Assembly: GCA_937128575.1 (NCBI GenBank)
Contig: CAKZMN010000051.1
Location: 1 to 9,774 of the forward strand
DNA length: 9,774 nt
Direction of reading: 5' to 3'
Origin: an uncultured Alphaproteobacteria bacterium
GTDB taxonomy: Bacteria; Pseudomonadota; Alphaproteobacteria; Micavibrionales; Micavibrionaceae
The translations under genes and the position numbers were made by a program. Every line of letters starts with the position of its first letter. Position 1 is the stretch's first letter. Under the pieces are notes generated by a model, which saw only the letters and a program-made list of their open reading frames with translations, ran no database searches and had not been told where the DNA came from. This document shows positions 1 to 6,214 of the stretch, one piece after another.

Positions 1-200
1 GGCTACCGCAATACCAATAAACAACTGTACCTGGTCCCGTCGCCTCTCTCGCGGCGGGACCACGTTCTGCGGGCTGCGGCGATCATGCGAAAAGGTCGTT
101 CTGCAGGACGAAGCCGCCGCTCCATCACTTTCAGTCGGTGTCCGAAGCAGCGATCCCAAATAGTTGCCCACTGTTCTTGTTGTAGACAGAAAAAACAAAA
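1..200 (+). ncRNA. Candidate structured RNA, family not identified (5' end may lie outside the window)
   Basis: The stretch is GC-rich inside an otherwise AT-rich gene-poor region and is dense in inverted repeats. Positions 33-43 pair with 51-61 (11 pairs, 7-base loop, plus a further U-A pair at 32/62). A second hairpin pairs TCGTTC with GGACGA around a TGCA loop near 97-112. GCGGCG near 75-80 can pair with CGCCGC near 115-120. CTAC near position 3 can pair with GTAG near 182, and CAACT near 22-26 with AGTTG near 163-167, so the two ends could close into one long element. Two of the stems contain a pair that is U-G on the plus strand but would be A-C on the minus strand, which favours plus-strand transcription; a possible extension of the end pairing points the other way. 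I recognise no tmRNA, RNase P or SRP hallmark. A 6S-type RNA is possible but unproven. A 68-codon minus-strand frame here looks like chance. Confidence 0.35.
33..61 (+). other. Strong stem-loop, 11 bp with 7-base loop
   Basis: GGTCCCGTCGC (33-43) pairs completely with GCGGCGGGACC (51-61) if one U-G wobble (40/54) is allowed; the loop is CTCTCTC. No T-run follows on either strand, so it is not a classic rho-independent terminator. It is probably one arm of the candidate RNA. Confidence 0.6.
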
Positions 201-215
201 ACACCCCATGAATTA
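185..215 (-). terminator. Weak rho-independent terminator candidate, minus strand
   Basis: Read on the minus strand, GCCCC is followed by a 9-base loop, then GGGGT, then a T-rich run (TGTTTTTGTTTTTT). The stem is only 4-6 pairs including wobbles, so the call is weak. It would end transcripts coming leftward from 253-486, where a decayed minus-strand reading frame lies. Confidence 0.25.
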
Positions 216-237
216 AGGGGCAAAGTAAGGCATATAG

Positions 238-306
238 ATGGCTGAAGGCTTTTCAATAGACACCATAGTAGATGCGGACAAACTGGCCGAACGGGCCCGA
301 AATTGA
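238..306 (+). CDS. Possible 22-residue peptide ORF with good ribosome binding site
   Basis: An ATG at 238 opens a 22-codon frame starting MAEGFSIDTI and ending in TGA. TAAGG lies 7 bases before the ATG, a well-placed Shine-Dalgarno sequence. The peptide is mildly acidic and amphipathic, with no membrane segment. It runs antisense to the 3' part of the MarR-like fragment, so both are unlikely to be real. It could be a leader peptide, the start of a broken gene, or chance. No family is recognised. Confidence 0.15.
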   Translation: MAEGFSIDTIVDADKLAERARN

Positions 307-417
307 CGCGGCTTTCGGGGCCAGTGTCACGGCATTCATTGAGATTTCAGCAAGGCACACTGCATATTGCAGAGGAAATTCACGATCTATTTTTTGTAAC
401 TCTCTTAGGAGCTGCAT
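253..417 (-). pseudogene. Short MarR-like winged-helix N-terminal fragment (possible remnant)
   Basis: The minus-strand frame ends in TGA at 253. From the Met at 417 it begins MQLLRELQKIDREFPLQYAV and continues CLAEISMN. This resembles the first helices of small MarR-type or phage-type winged-helix proteins, in which a helix with LL..LQ.ID is followed by PLQYA..LAEI. The expected recognition helix and wing are not convincing: the remaining 26 residues are odd, and the frame stops after 54 residues in all, against roughly 100-150 for the family. The open frame extends upstream to 486 with a lysine-rich stretch, and neither start has a clear ribosome binding site. It is probably a truncated or decayed gene; a chance match cannot be excluded. 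Confidence 0.25.
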
Positions 418-598
418 GAAGATTGTTATTTTTTTGTGTGTTTTTGTATCCGTTTTCATTGGCGCTGGCTTTATTTTTGCTGTCATTGGTTCGTTTTTTA
501 TACGGCGTTATAATGATTTGCCCGTATGGGAAATTCATTATAGTTTCACCATTGCAACTTTCTATATCAAAAAGTGGAGCAAAGCCAAGACTTTTTGA
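416..598 (+). CDS. Possible small single-pass membrane peptide (60 residues)
   Basis: An ATG at 416 has AGGAG four bases upstream, a good Shine-Dalgarno match though slightly close. The product begins MKIVIFLCVFVSVFIG, carries one long hydrophobic segment (about residues 3-28), then RR and a polar, basic tail ending KKWSKAKTF. This matches the look of a small inner-membrane protein with a cytoplasmic basic end. The DNA is T-rich, and T-rich sequence gives hydrophobic residues in any frame; another plus-strand frame (423-641) is also hydrophobic. No family is recognised. The coding case rests on the ribosome binding site and a plausible single-pass topology. A weak plus-strand terminator candidate lies about 80 bases downstream. 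Confidence 0.25.
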   Translation: MKIVIFLCVFVSVFIGAGFIFAVIGSFFIRRYNDLPVWEIHYSFTIATFYIKKWSKAKTF

Positions 599-778
599 AA
601 ATTCCATATATATGGCTACGGCAGGGCCGCATTTTATATAGAGATACATTAATTTTACCCACACATTGTTTTAACTACACATCTCAATATCATTCATGAG
701 TGTGTTTTCTATAATTGGTAACTTTTTATATCAGTGGTTGCTTTTTGTCAAATAAATTCAACTAAAGATTATCAAAAT
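599..778. other. AT-rich intergenic stretch
   Basis: No reading frame with coding character is visible on either strand. The stretch contains one bulged dyad followed by T residues on the plus strand (677-709) and otherwise only AT-rich sequence downstream of the minus-strand pentapeptide gene. Confidence 0.5.
677..710 (+). terminator. Weak plus-strand terminator candidate
   Basis: ACACA-T-CTCA (677-686) pairs with TGAG-TGTGT (697-705) as nine base pairs with one bulged T, and a short run of T residues follows. It is AT-rich and therefore weak. It would serve a plus-strand transcript such as the small membrane ORF. Confidence 0.25.
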
Positions 779-1330
779 TCAAGTTATAGCCTGTCTAATA
801 TCTTTTGATAGTTGATTGTTGAAAAGCACTATAGGGGTGGTTTTGAGGCCTGATATTACGATTGGGGACTGTGAAGTCTCTATCGCTGCGCCGCATGTGT
901 TCGTGAACAGGCAGTTCTTCATCGCGCCGACGTCTGTGAAGCTTAGGGAGTAGGCGGATTGTCCTGCAAAATGGGAGAAGGATATATTGGCGCCGGTTAT
1001 GTCGGTTGCGCCAAAGGCGGTTTGGTTGAAGAGGCAGTGTTGTAAATCTGAATAAGCTAGGCAGCAGCTATGCAGGGCGGCATTGGTGAAGTTTGCACCT
1101 AAAAGGCGCGCTTCGGATAAGTTTGCCCCAGTTAGGTTTGCGCCCGTCAGGTCAGCATAGGTGAGGCGGGCATCATCGAGATTGATGTTGGTTAGGTTCT
1201 TGTGTTTCAGGTCAGCATGGCTGAGGTCTACGTTATTATTTACGGCGTGTTCTAGGCACTCATTGAATGAATTAAATTGGCCTTCGAATAGTGTTTTTTG
1301 GTTTTTTGATGAAATAACATATGTACGCAT
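779..1330 (-). CDS. Pentapeptide-repeat protein
   Basis: The 183-residue product has a short N-terminal segment (1-33) and then 18 uninterrupted quintets covering residues 34-123. Leu, Phe or Ile occupies the central position at every fifth residue from 36 to 121, with typical ADLTG, ANLTG and ANLSE units in the middle. More degenerate quintets may continue to about 145, followed by a non-repeat tail. Such repeats fold as a right-handed four-sided beta-helix of four quintets per turn, so this is about 4.5 regular turns. Some family members mimic DNA and protect gyrase, but most have no known function, and nothing here shows which applies. There is no signal peptide or membrane segment, so it is probably cytoplasmic. 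The start at 1330 is supported by GAGG about 10 bases upstream. The gene is transcribed away from uvrC. Family call certain; role unknown. Confidence 0.9.
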   Translation of the reverse strand: MRTYVISSKNQKTLFEGQFNSFNECLEHAVNNNVDLSHADLKHKNLTNINLDDARLTYADLTGANLTGANLSEARLLGANFTNAALHSCCLAYSDLQHCLFNQTAFGATDITGANISFSHFAGQSAYSLSFTDVGAMKNCLFTNTCGAAIETSQSPIVISGLKTTPIVLFNNQLSKDIRQAIT

Positions 1331-1346
1331 TGGTTGTAATCCTCAT

Positions 1347-1376
1347 TTGTTGTTTTTAATCAATAGTTGATATAAT
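1347..1376 (+). promoter_or_regulatory. Candidate uvrC promoter with perfect TATAAT
   Basis: TATAAT is exact at 1371-1376. A poor -35, TTGTTG at 1347-1352, lies 18 bases upstream. Transcription would start near 1383, giving uvrC a leader of roughly 95 bases. A second option closer to the gene is TTGGCT (1435-1440) with TCTAAA (1457-1462). Confidence 0.35.
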
Positions 1377-1390
1377 GGAACCATTGTCAA
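1360..1390 (-). promoter_or_regulatory. Candidate promoter for the pentapeptide-repeat gene
   Basis: On the minus strand a perfect TTGACA (-35) occupies 1385-1390. The best -10 in reach is TATTGA at 1360-1365, with a long 19-base spacer, so the -10 assignment is weak. It overlaps the candidate uvrC promoter on the other strand. Confidence 0.35.
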
Positions 1391-1479
1391 GCTGAAAAAT
1401 GCATAAATTATTCACTGGGGTGTGATTTTAAAGTTTGGCTTATGTTGTTTCGCGCCTCTAAAAACCCTACATTTCTGGT

Positions 1480-3363
1480 ATGGATGAGCCTTCGGACAGC
1501 GCCGATATTGACGACAATGAAAAGCCCGCAATAGATCGCGGCGCTGATGTTATTCGCGCCTATGCCAAGTCCTTGCCGGACAGTCCGGGGGTTTACCGGA
1601 TGCTATCCAAGGCGGGGGACGTTCTATATGTGGGGAAGGCGAAGTCCCTGACGAAGCGCGTGCGTTCCTATGCGACGGTGAAGAATTTATCTGTCCGTAT
1701 TCAGCGCATGGTGGCGCTGACGCATTCGATGGAGTTTGTGCATACCCATACTGAAGTCGAAGCGCTTTTGCTGGAATCCAACCTGATTAAAAAGCTGAAG
1801 CCGCGTTATAATGTGCTTTTGCGTGATGATAAATCTTTCCCCTATATATTGATCACAAGCGATCATGATTATCCGCTGGTGACGAAGCATCGCGGCAGCC
1901 GCAAGGCCAAGGGGCAATATTATGGGCCGTTTGCGGGGGCGGGGGATGTGAACCGTACGATTGCAATCCTGCAGCGCATTTTCATGCTGCGTAATTGTTC
2001 GGACAATGTTTTTGCCGGGCGCACGCGTCCTTGTTTGCAGTATCACATCAAGCGCTGCACTGCGCCGTGCGTGGATAAGGTTAGTAAGGCCGAATATGCC
2101 GGTCAGGTGGCGGAGGCTGAAGATTTCCTAGAGGGGCGCAGCGCTGCGATTAAGGAACGCATGTCCGCGCGGATGCAAGAAGCCAGCGACGAGATGAATT
2201 ATGAGGCGGCCGCCAGTTATCGTGACCGCATCAAGGCCCTGTCTGCGATACAGGCGCGTCAGGATATTAATATTGATGGTTTGGGTGATGCGGATGTTAT
2301 GGCGCTGGTCGGGGATCAGGGGCAGTCCTGCGTTCAGGTGTTTTTCTTCCGCGCCGGACGCAATCACGGCAACCGATCTTATTTTCCTCGCCATAGTAAG
2401 GAGGATACGCCGGAGGTTATTCTCGCGGCCTTTATTGCCCAGTTCTATGAGAATAAGCCCGTGCCGAAAACTGTTCTACTTAATAGTGGGGTTGAGGAAA
2501 AGGCGCTTTTAGAGGAGGCGCTGTCGATGAAAGCATCGCGGCGGGTGTCCATTGCCAAGCCGGTGCGCGGGCAGCGTAGGGCGCTGGTTGATTTTGTGGC
2601 GCGCAATGCCAAGGCGGCGCTGGCGCAGAATATGGCGGAGCGCGCGAGTGAGGGTAAGCTCTTGCGCGGGGTGGCGGAATTGTTTGGCCTGGATGATCCG
2701 CCAAAGCGCATTGAGGTTTATGATAACTCTCATATATCTGGCACCAATATGGTGGGGGGCATGATTGTCGCGGGGGCGGGCGGCTTTAACAAAAGTGCCT
2801 ATCGCAAATTCAATATAAAGACGGCGGGCGCGTCCGATGATTACGGGATGATGCGCGAGGTTTTGGAGCGCCGCTTTAAACGTGCATTGAAGGATGATGG
2901 CGCCGTTGGCGGCAGTGATTGGCCGGATGTGCTGCTGATTGATGGCGGCTTGGGGCAATATAACGCCGTGAAAGAGGTGCTGGAGGAGTATGGCATTTTG
3001 GATGCGGTGATGCTGGTGTCCATTGCCAAGGGCGAGGACCGAAATGCGGGGCGCGAGAAGTTTTTCATTGATGGACGCGCACCATTTCAGCTTCCGATTA
3101 ACGATCCGGTACTGCATTATCTGCAGCGCCTTCGGGACGAGGCGCATCGTTTTGCTATTGGGACGCATCGCGCGAAACGCGTTAAGCAAATTTCTGCATC
3201 GCCGCTGGATAATGTGCCGGGCGTGGGCGCAAAACGTAAGAAAGCTTTGCTTCATTATTTTGGCTCCGGCAAGGCGGTATCGCAGGCAGGGGTTGAGGAT
3301 TTGGAAAGGGTACAGGGCGTATCGAAAGCTATGGCGCAGAAAATATATGACCATTTTCATTGA
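1480..3363 (+). CDS. uvrC: UvrABC system protein C (excinuclease subunit)
   Basis: UvrC is the nuclease of nucleotide excision repair and cuts on both sides of a lesion marked by UvrB. The 627-residue product is full length. The GIY-YIG domain for the 3' cut lies at about 31-110 (GVY at 37-39, YVG at 50-52, Arg60, TEVEALLLE near 91-99). Cys173, Cys185, Cys193 and Cys197 have the spacing of the iron-sulfur cluster cysteines of E. coli UvrC. A UVR motif that contacts UvrB spans about 218-255. The C-terminal RNase H-like domain for the 5' cut shows DNSH (Asp415), LIDGG (Asp488) and DEAHRF (His556), the expected catalytic triad. Two helix-hairpin-helix motifs follow at about 573-627. The ATG at 1480 lacks an obvious Shine-Dalgarno sequence, but the next in-frame Met falls inside the GIY domain, so this start is the only sensible ATG. 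Confidence 0.98.
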   Translation: MDEPSDSADIDDNEKPAIDRGADVIRAYAKSLPDSPGVYRMLSKAGDVLYVGKAKSLTKRVRSYATVKNLSVRIQRMVALTHSMEFVHTHTEVEALLLESNLIKKLKPRYNVLLRDDKSFPYILITSDHDYPLVTKHRGSRKAKGQYYGPFAGAGDVNRTIAILQRIFMLRNCSDNVFAGRTRPCLQYHIKRCTAPCVDKVSKAEYAGQVAEAEDFLEGRSAAIKERMSARMQEASDEMNYEAAASYRDRIKALSAIQARQDINIDGLGDADVMALVGDQGQSCVQVFFFRAGRNHGNRSYFPRHSKEDTPEVILAAFIAQFYENKPVPKTVLLNSGVEEKALLEEALSMKASRRVSIAKPVRGQRRALVDFVARNAKAALAQNMAERASEGKLLRGVAELFGLDDPPKRIEVYDNSHISGTNMVGGMIVAGAGGFNKSAYRKFNIKTAGASDDYGMMREVLERRFKRALKDDGAVGGSDWPDVLLIDGGLGQYNAVKEVLEEYGILDAVMLVSIAKGEDRNAGREKFFIDGRAPFQLPINDPVLHYLQRLRDEAHRFAIGTHRAKRVKQISASPLDNVPGVGAKRKKALLHYFGSGKAVSQAGVEDLERVQGVSKAMAQKIYDHFH

Positions 3364-3629
3364 TGGCTTTGCCCAAACTTAATGTAAAAACTTAGTCACA
3401 ATATTAAAATTGTTTAGAATCAAAAGGATGTAATTTTTTTCTAAATAATTTTCAAATCCTGTATTGCGATGGGATTTTACCCATGCTAGGTTCGCTTCAC
3501 ATCAGTTACATAGTCGTTGCATTTTGAAACGCGCCGTATCACAAGGTCAATAAGGCTTTGCGGTTGGCAAAATTTCTGTAGATAGCAATTTTATACAAAC
3601 TTTATGAAGCAAGAAGAGGGGGCTTTCTT

Positions 3630-4457
3630 ATGTTCCACCGCGTAAAATCAGAGACAACATCCGAAGAGCAATCTGAGTCAAAAACAAAATTGGAAAACCT
3701 CGTTGAGGCACAACAAGAACTAGATGCAGAGTTGGAAGATGCTGCACCGGCCGAAGAAGAAGCCACAAGCCTTGAAGTTGAAGAAACAGTAGAAACCCCA
3801 AGCCCAAAAATCGAAGAAAAGGAAATAGAGACCATGAATACCACTGAAGACACATTAGAGACAGCAGAAGAGAAAACACGCCCAGCCATGCCAACAGGCG
3901 CATATGGTCGTTCAACACAATCTGCTGTTCGTCCGGGTGGTTATCCTGGTGCGTATCCTGGTGTTGCATATGGCGCGGCGCCTGTGGCTGACCAAGCTGA
4001 GGCGACAGACCGCACATTGACAATCGGCGCAGGCATCACAATGTCTGGTGAGATCGAGTCATGTGACAATCTAATCGTTGAAGGTACAGTTGAAGCGGCC
4101 CTTAAAGGTGCACGTAACTTAGACATCGCCGAGAGCGGTACATTCTATGGCACAGTAGAAATCGAAGATGCGGTTATCGCGGGTCGTTTCGAAGGTGAAT
4201 TGAATGTTACTGGTCGCTTGGTATTGCGCTCTGGTGGTTTCATCACAGGTTCAATCGCATATGGTGAGTTGGAAATCGAAGCGGGCGCCGTTATCGATGG
4301 TCGTTTGACGCCAATCGCCGCTATGCAGCAAGCTGGCGCAACTCAACCAGCATCACAGCCAAAGGCAAAGCCAGCGCCAAAGGCGAAAGTGTCCAAGAAG
4401 GAAGAGCAGCCAGAAGCGGCTAATTCCGAAGGTGCTTTGTTCGCTGCGCAGGCTTAA
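3630..4457 (+). CDS. Bactofilin (polymer-forming cytoskeletal protein) with long acidic N-terminal extension
   Basis: The 275-residue product contains a bactofilin domain at about 128-227, beginning TLTIGAGITMSGEI and continuing through VEGTVEA, GRFEGEL and YGELEIEAGAVIDG. Bactofilins form nucleotide-free filaments from a right-handed beta-helix and often scaffold cell-wall enzymes at particular cell sites; the partner here is not shown. The N-terminal 85 or so residues are strongly acidic and probably disordered. A Gly/Pro/Tyr linker (GGYPGAYPG, 103-111) and a C-terminal Ala/Pro/Lys tail (about 240-258) flank the core. The Caulobacter bactofilin BacA is much shorter, so the extensions stand out. 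AGAGGGGG about 7 bases before the ATG at 3630 supports this start. Codons favour GGT, CGT and ATC, suggesting good expression. An internal ATG at 3834 (Met69) also has AAGGA 10 bases upstream. Confidence 0.93.
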   Translation: MFHRVKSETTSEEQSESKTKLENLVEAQQELDAELEDAAPAEEEATSLEVEETVETPSPKIEEKEIETMNTTEDTLETAEEKTRPAMPTGAYGRSTQSAVRPGGYPGAYPGVAYGAAPVADQAEATDRTLTIGAGITMSGEIESCDNLIVEGTVEAALKGARNLDIAESGTFYGTVEIEDAVIAGRFEGELNVTGRLVLRSGGFITGSIAYGELEIEAGAVIDGRLTPIAAMQQAGATQPASQPKAKPAPKAKVSKKEEQPEAANSEGALFAAQA

Positions 4458-4516
4458 TTTTAAGAGTTTATCCTCCGCGTAAAACACACTAACTAAATCA
4501 ATATATATAAAGTACA

Positions 4517-4544
4517 CAGCCAGGCGCCTTCGGGGGTCTGGCTG
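4517..4544 (+). other. Stem-loop with UUCG tetraloop between bactofilin and the next gene
   Basis: CAGCCAG (4517-4523) pairs with CTGGCTG (4538-4544). The inner part continues with a G-U pair, a C-G pair, one G-G mismatch and two C-G pairs closing a TTCG loop. No T-run follows, so rho-independent termination is doubtful. It may partially terminate transcription or protect the 3' end of the bactofilin message. It lies 22 bases before the next start codon. Confidence 0.6.
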
Positions 4545-4565
4545 AACTTTGAAGAGTAAAAAACT

Positions 4566-5066
4566 ATGCGTAATAAAATTCTGAGTTTGGGTATTGCCTG
4601 CGGCGTTATGTTGGGCGCTTGGGTTGTCTATCATGTTGTTAATAATGGTAGTGAGAACCAAGCCTTTGCTGCGGCGGGCATTAATGGTGCGGGCGTTATT
4701 GATGACGCGCGTAAGGAAGATGGGCGCACGGCGCTTCGTCGCTCCATTGCGCATAACTCAGATGAGATTATCAATCTAACGGGACAGCATTTGCGCAGTG
4801 TTTTGCAAGAACCTGGATTGGTGCGCCGCGACAGCCCCATCACCATTTGGCAATATCGCAACAGCTCATGTGTGCTGGATGTATATTTCAAAACCACTAA
4901 ATCCGATGCGTCTTTTGCGCCGGTGGCTCATTATGAAATGCGCGCGCGGGAGACTGGCGCTAGCAATCAAGACGTTAGCGCGACCTGCCTTCCGTCACTT
5001 TTGCGCGATAAACATGCGTTTAAAATGGTGGGTGTCAATAGCTTTTATAAGGCTTTGTCTGAGTAA
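4566..5066 (+). CDS. Exported or membrane-anchored protein with faint BamE/SmpA-like motif
   Basis: The 166-residue product has a basic start (MRNK), a hydrophobic stretch at about 5-24 and an AFAAA sequence near 33-37 that could be a signal-peptidase site; alternatively the hydrophobic stretch remains as an anchor. The mature part contains a segment at about 70-107 with LTGQHLRSVLQEPGLVRRD followed by IWQYR and SCVLDVYF. This pattern, a G..L..VL.EP element then W.YR and a hydrophobic strand, recalls the small BamE/SmpA fold of envelope proteins, and similar sequences are familiar from alphaproteobacteria. The resemblance is by eye only. Cys102 and Cys141 could form a disulfide in the periplasm. 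There is no lipobox. A weak GAAGAG lies 9 bases before the ATG. It follows bactofilin by 108 bases, separated by a stem-loop. Confidence 0.75.
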   Translation: MRNKILSLGIACGVMLGAWVVYHVVNNGSENQAFAAAGINGAGVIDDARKEDGRTALRRSIAHNSDEIINLTGQHLRSVLQEPGLVRRDSPITIWQYRNSSCVLDVYFKTTKSDASFAPVAHYEMRARETGASNQDVSATCLPSLLRDKHAFKMVGVNSFYKALSE

Positions 5067-5080
5067 AAAATGCTTTAAAT

Positions 5081-5104
5081 CAATGGTTTATTTTAATTCC
5101 ATTG
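5081..5104. repeat. AT-rich 6-bp inverted repeat
   Basis: CAATGG (5081-5086) and CCATTG (5099-5104) form a perfect dyad around a 12-base AT-rich loop, between the exported-protein gene and the 113-residue gene. No T-run follows on either strand. It could be a weak transcript-end structure or a binding site. Confidence 0.3.
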
Positions 5105-5160
5105 TAAAATGTGTTGATTATGGTAAATTGGCTGCAGATTTTAATATATAGGAGATTATT

Positions 5161-5502
5161 ATGGGTGGTTCAGCACAATGTCTTTATGTGAACGACAAGT
5201 CTAAGAGCCTTGCAAATGCTTATAAGAGTGCTTTGGAAGAGCGGGGTTATTCCGTGGATATGGATGCGGCAATGTATGAGTGTAATGACGACCTTCCTGA
5301 CCCAAGTTTTCATCATTTAAAATATAGCAGGCAAGGTGTTACGGGAGAGTTTCAAATAGCCGCTGCTGAAGCAGATGATGGTTATAATCCCCCTAGCTAT
5401 TCTGGTATATACGTTATACATAGCGGAGGTCATGAAAGCCCGCTTAGTGGTCAAGAGATTATAGCTCAGGACGTAGATCCAGCAGAGATCACTGTTTTTT
5501 AA
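5161..5502 (+). CDS. Unrecognised acidic 113-residue protein
   Basis: I do not recognise this family. The start is well supported: AGGAG lies 6 bases before the ATG, the best ribosome binding site in the window, and an AT-rich segment that could hold a promoter precedes it. The product begins MGGSAQCLYVNDKSK and is acidic, with clusters such as ECNDDLPD (40-47) and AAEADDGYN (68-76), and two Cys (7, 41). It has no signal peptide, membrane segment or repeats. The middle and C-terminal parts are rich in Gly, Ser, Tyr and His (SYSGIYVIHSGGHES), which may form strands. Its last 14 bases overlap the end of nth on the other strand. Probably a small soluble lineage-specific protein. Confidence 0.7.
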   Translation: MGGSAQCLYVNDKSKSLANAYKSALEERGYSVDMDAAMYECNDDLPDPSFHHLKYSRQGVTGEFQIAAAEADDGYNPPSYSGIYVIHSGGHESPLSGQEIIAQDVDPAEITVF

Positions 5503-6139
5503 TTTTTTCTTTGTAGCTACATAGATCATGAACGATGCATTCACCGCATAGAGGCGTTCGCGCCTTGCAGGTATAGCGCCCGTGTAGGATGAGCCAGTTA
5601 TGGGCGTGTAGGGCAAATTCATCCGGCACGACTTTCAGCAGGGCTTGCTCGACCTTGTCCGGTGTTTTGCCGCGAGCCAAGTTCATGCGGTTTGATACCC
5701 GGAAGATGTGCGTGTCCACCGCCATGGTTGGTTGTCCAAAGACCACGTTTAGCACGACATTCGCCGTTTTACGCCCAACGCCGGGCAGAGCCATAAGCTC
5801 TTCACGGGTTTGGGGCACTATGCCGTCGTGCTCCCCCACCAAAATTTCGGCAGCGGCCATCACGTTTTTGGCTTTGGTGTTGTACAGGCCGATGGTTTTG
5901 ATGTGGCTTTTTAATCCATCTATTCCCAGATCGATCATTTTTTGCGGTGTGTCGGCAATTTTGAACAGGGCCTTTGTGGCCTTATTCACGCCCACATCTG
6001 TGGCCTGCGCAGATAGAGTGACCGCCACCAAGAGGGTGTAGGCGTTTGTCCAGTCTAGGTCGCTGGTTGGTTCTGGCGCTTGGCTTTGTAGGCGCGTGAA
6101 GAATTCGGTTATTTGTGCTTTCGTCATCTTTTTTGACAT
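5489..6139 (-). CDS. nth: Endonuclease III (DNA glycosylase / AP lyase)
   Basis: Endonuclease III removes oxidised pyrimidines and nicks the resulting abasic site in base-excision repair. All hallmarks are present, numbering from the most upstream Met at 6151: SAQATD (47-52), the helix-hairpin-helix ALPGVGRKTANVV (121-133) with catalytic Lys128, VDTHIFRV with catalytic Asp146, and a C-terminal iron-sulfur cluster with Cys195, 202, 205 and 211 in the C-x6-C-x2-C-x5-C pattern. The open frame reaches an ATG at 6151 (220 residues). I prefer the ATG at 6139 (216 residues) because AGGA lies about 12 bases upstream of it, whereas the upstream ATG overlaps that AGGA. The ATG at 6127 would best match the E. 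coli N-terminus. The gene is convergent with the 113-residue gene and divergent from the AraC-type gene. Confidence 0.97.
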   Translation of the reverse strand: MSKKMTKAQITEFFTRLQSQAPEPTSDLDWTNAYTLLVAVTLSAQATDVGVNKATKALFKIADTPQKMIDLGIDGLKSHIKTIGLYNTKAKNVMAAAEILVGEHDGIVPQTREELMALPGVGRKTANVVLNVVFGQPTMAVDTHIFRVSNRMNLARGKTPDKVEQALLKVVPDEFALHAHNWLILHGRYTCKARTPLCGECIVHDLCSYKEKIKKQ

Positions 6140-6214
6140 AAAAACAACCATCCTGTAAAACTAGTGCTTAAATATTCGATTTCATATTAAACATATAGGG
6201 CGATTAATATAGTC

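Noticed and set aside
3..209. 68-codon minus-strand frame over the hairpin-rich region
   Set aside because: Arg-rich, no family resemblance, no convincing ribosome binding site; fully explained by a GC-rich structured region.
423..641. 72-codon hydrophobic plus-strand frame
   Set aside because: Overlaps the 416-598 frame in another phase and has no ribosome binding site; hydrophobicity follows from T-rich DNA.
2509..3360. 283-codon minus-strand frame inside uvrC
   Set aside because: Antisense shadow of a GC-biased coding gene; uvrC is intact with all catalytic motifs.
3362..3394. TGATG overlap at the uvrC end starting a short frame (MALPKLNVKT), at the place where pgsA often follows uvrC in alphaproteobacteria
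   Set aside because: The frame stops after 10 codons and shows no PgsA motif; nothing of pgsA continues in other frames.
3469..3484. ATGGG/CCCAT inverted repeat downstream of uvrC
   Set aside because: Only 5 base pairs and no following T-run; not enough for a terminator or operator call.
3364..3629. Promoter search upstream of bactofilin
   Set aside because: TTGGCA lies near 3564-3569 but no -10 sequence sits at proper spacing; several poor options, none preferred.
6168..6190. Two TTAA boxes resembling a CtrA site in the nth/AraC-type divergent region
   Set aside because: The boxes are 15 bases apart, whereas the CtrA consensus needs 7.
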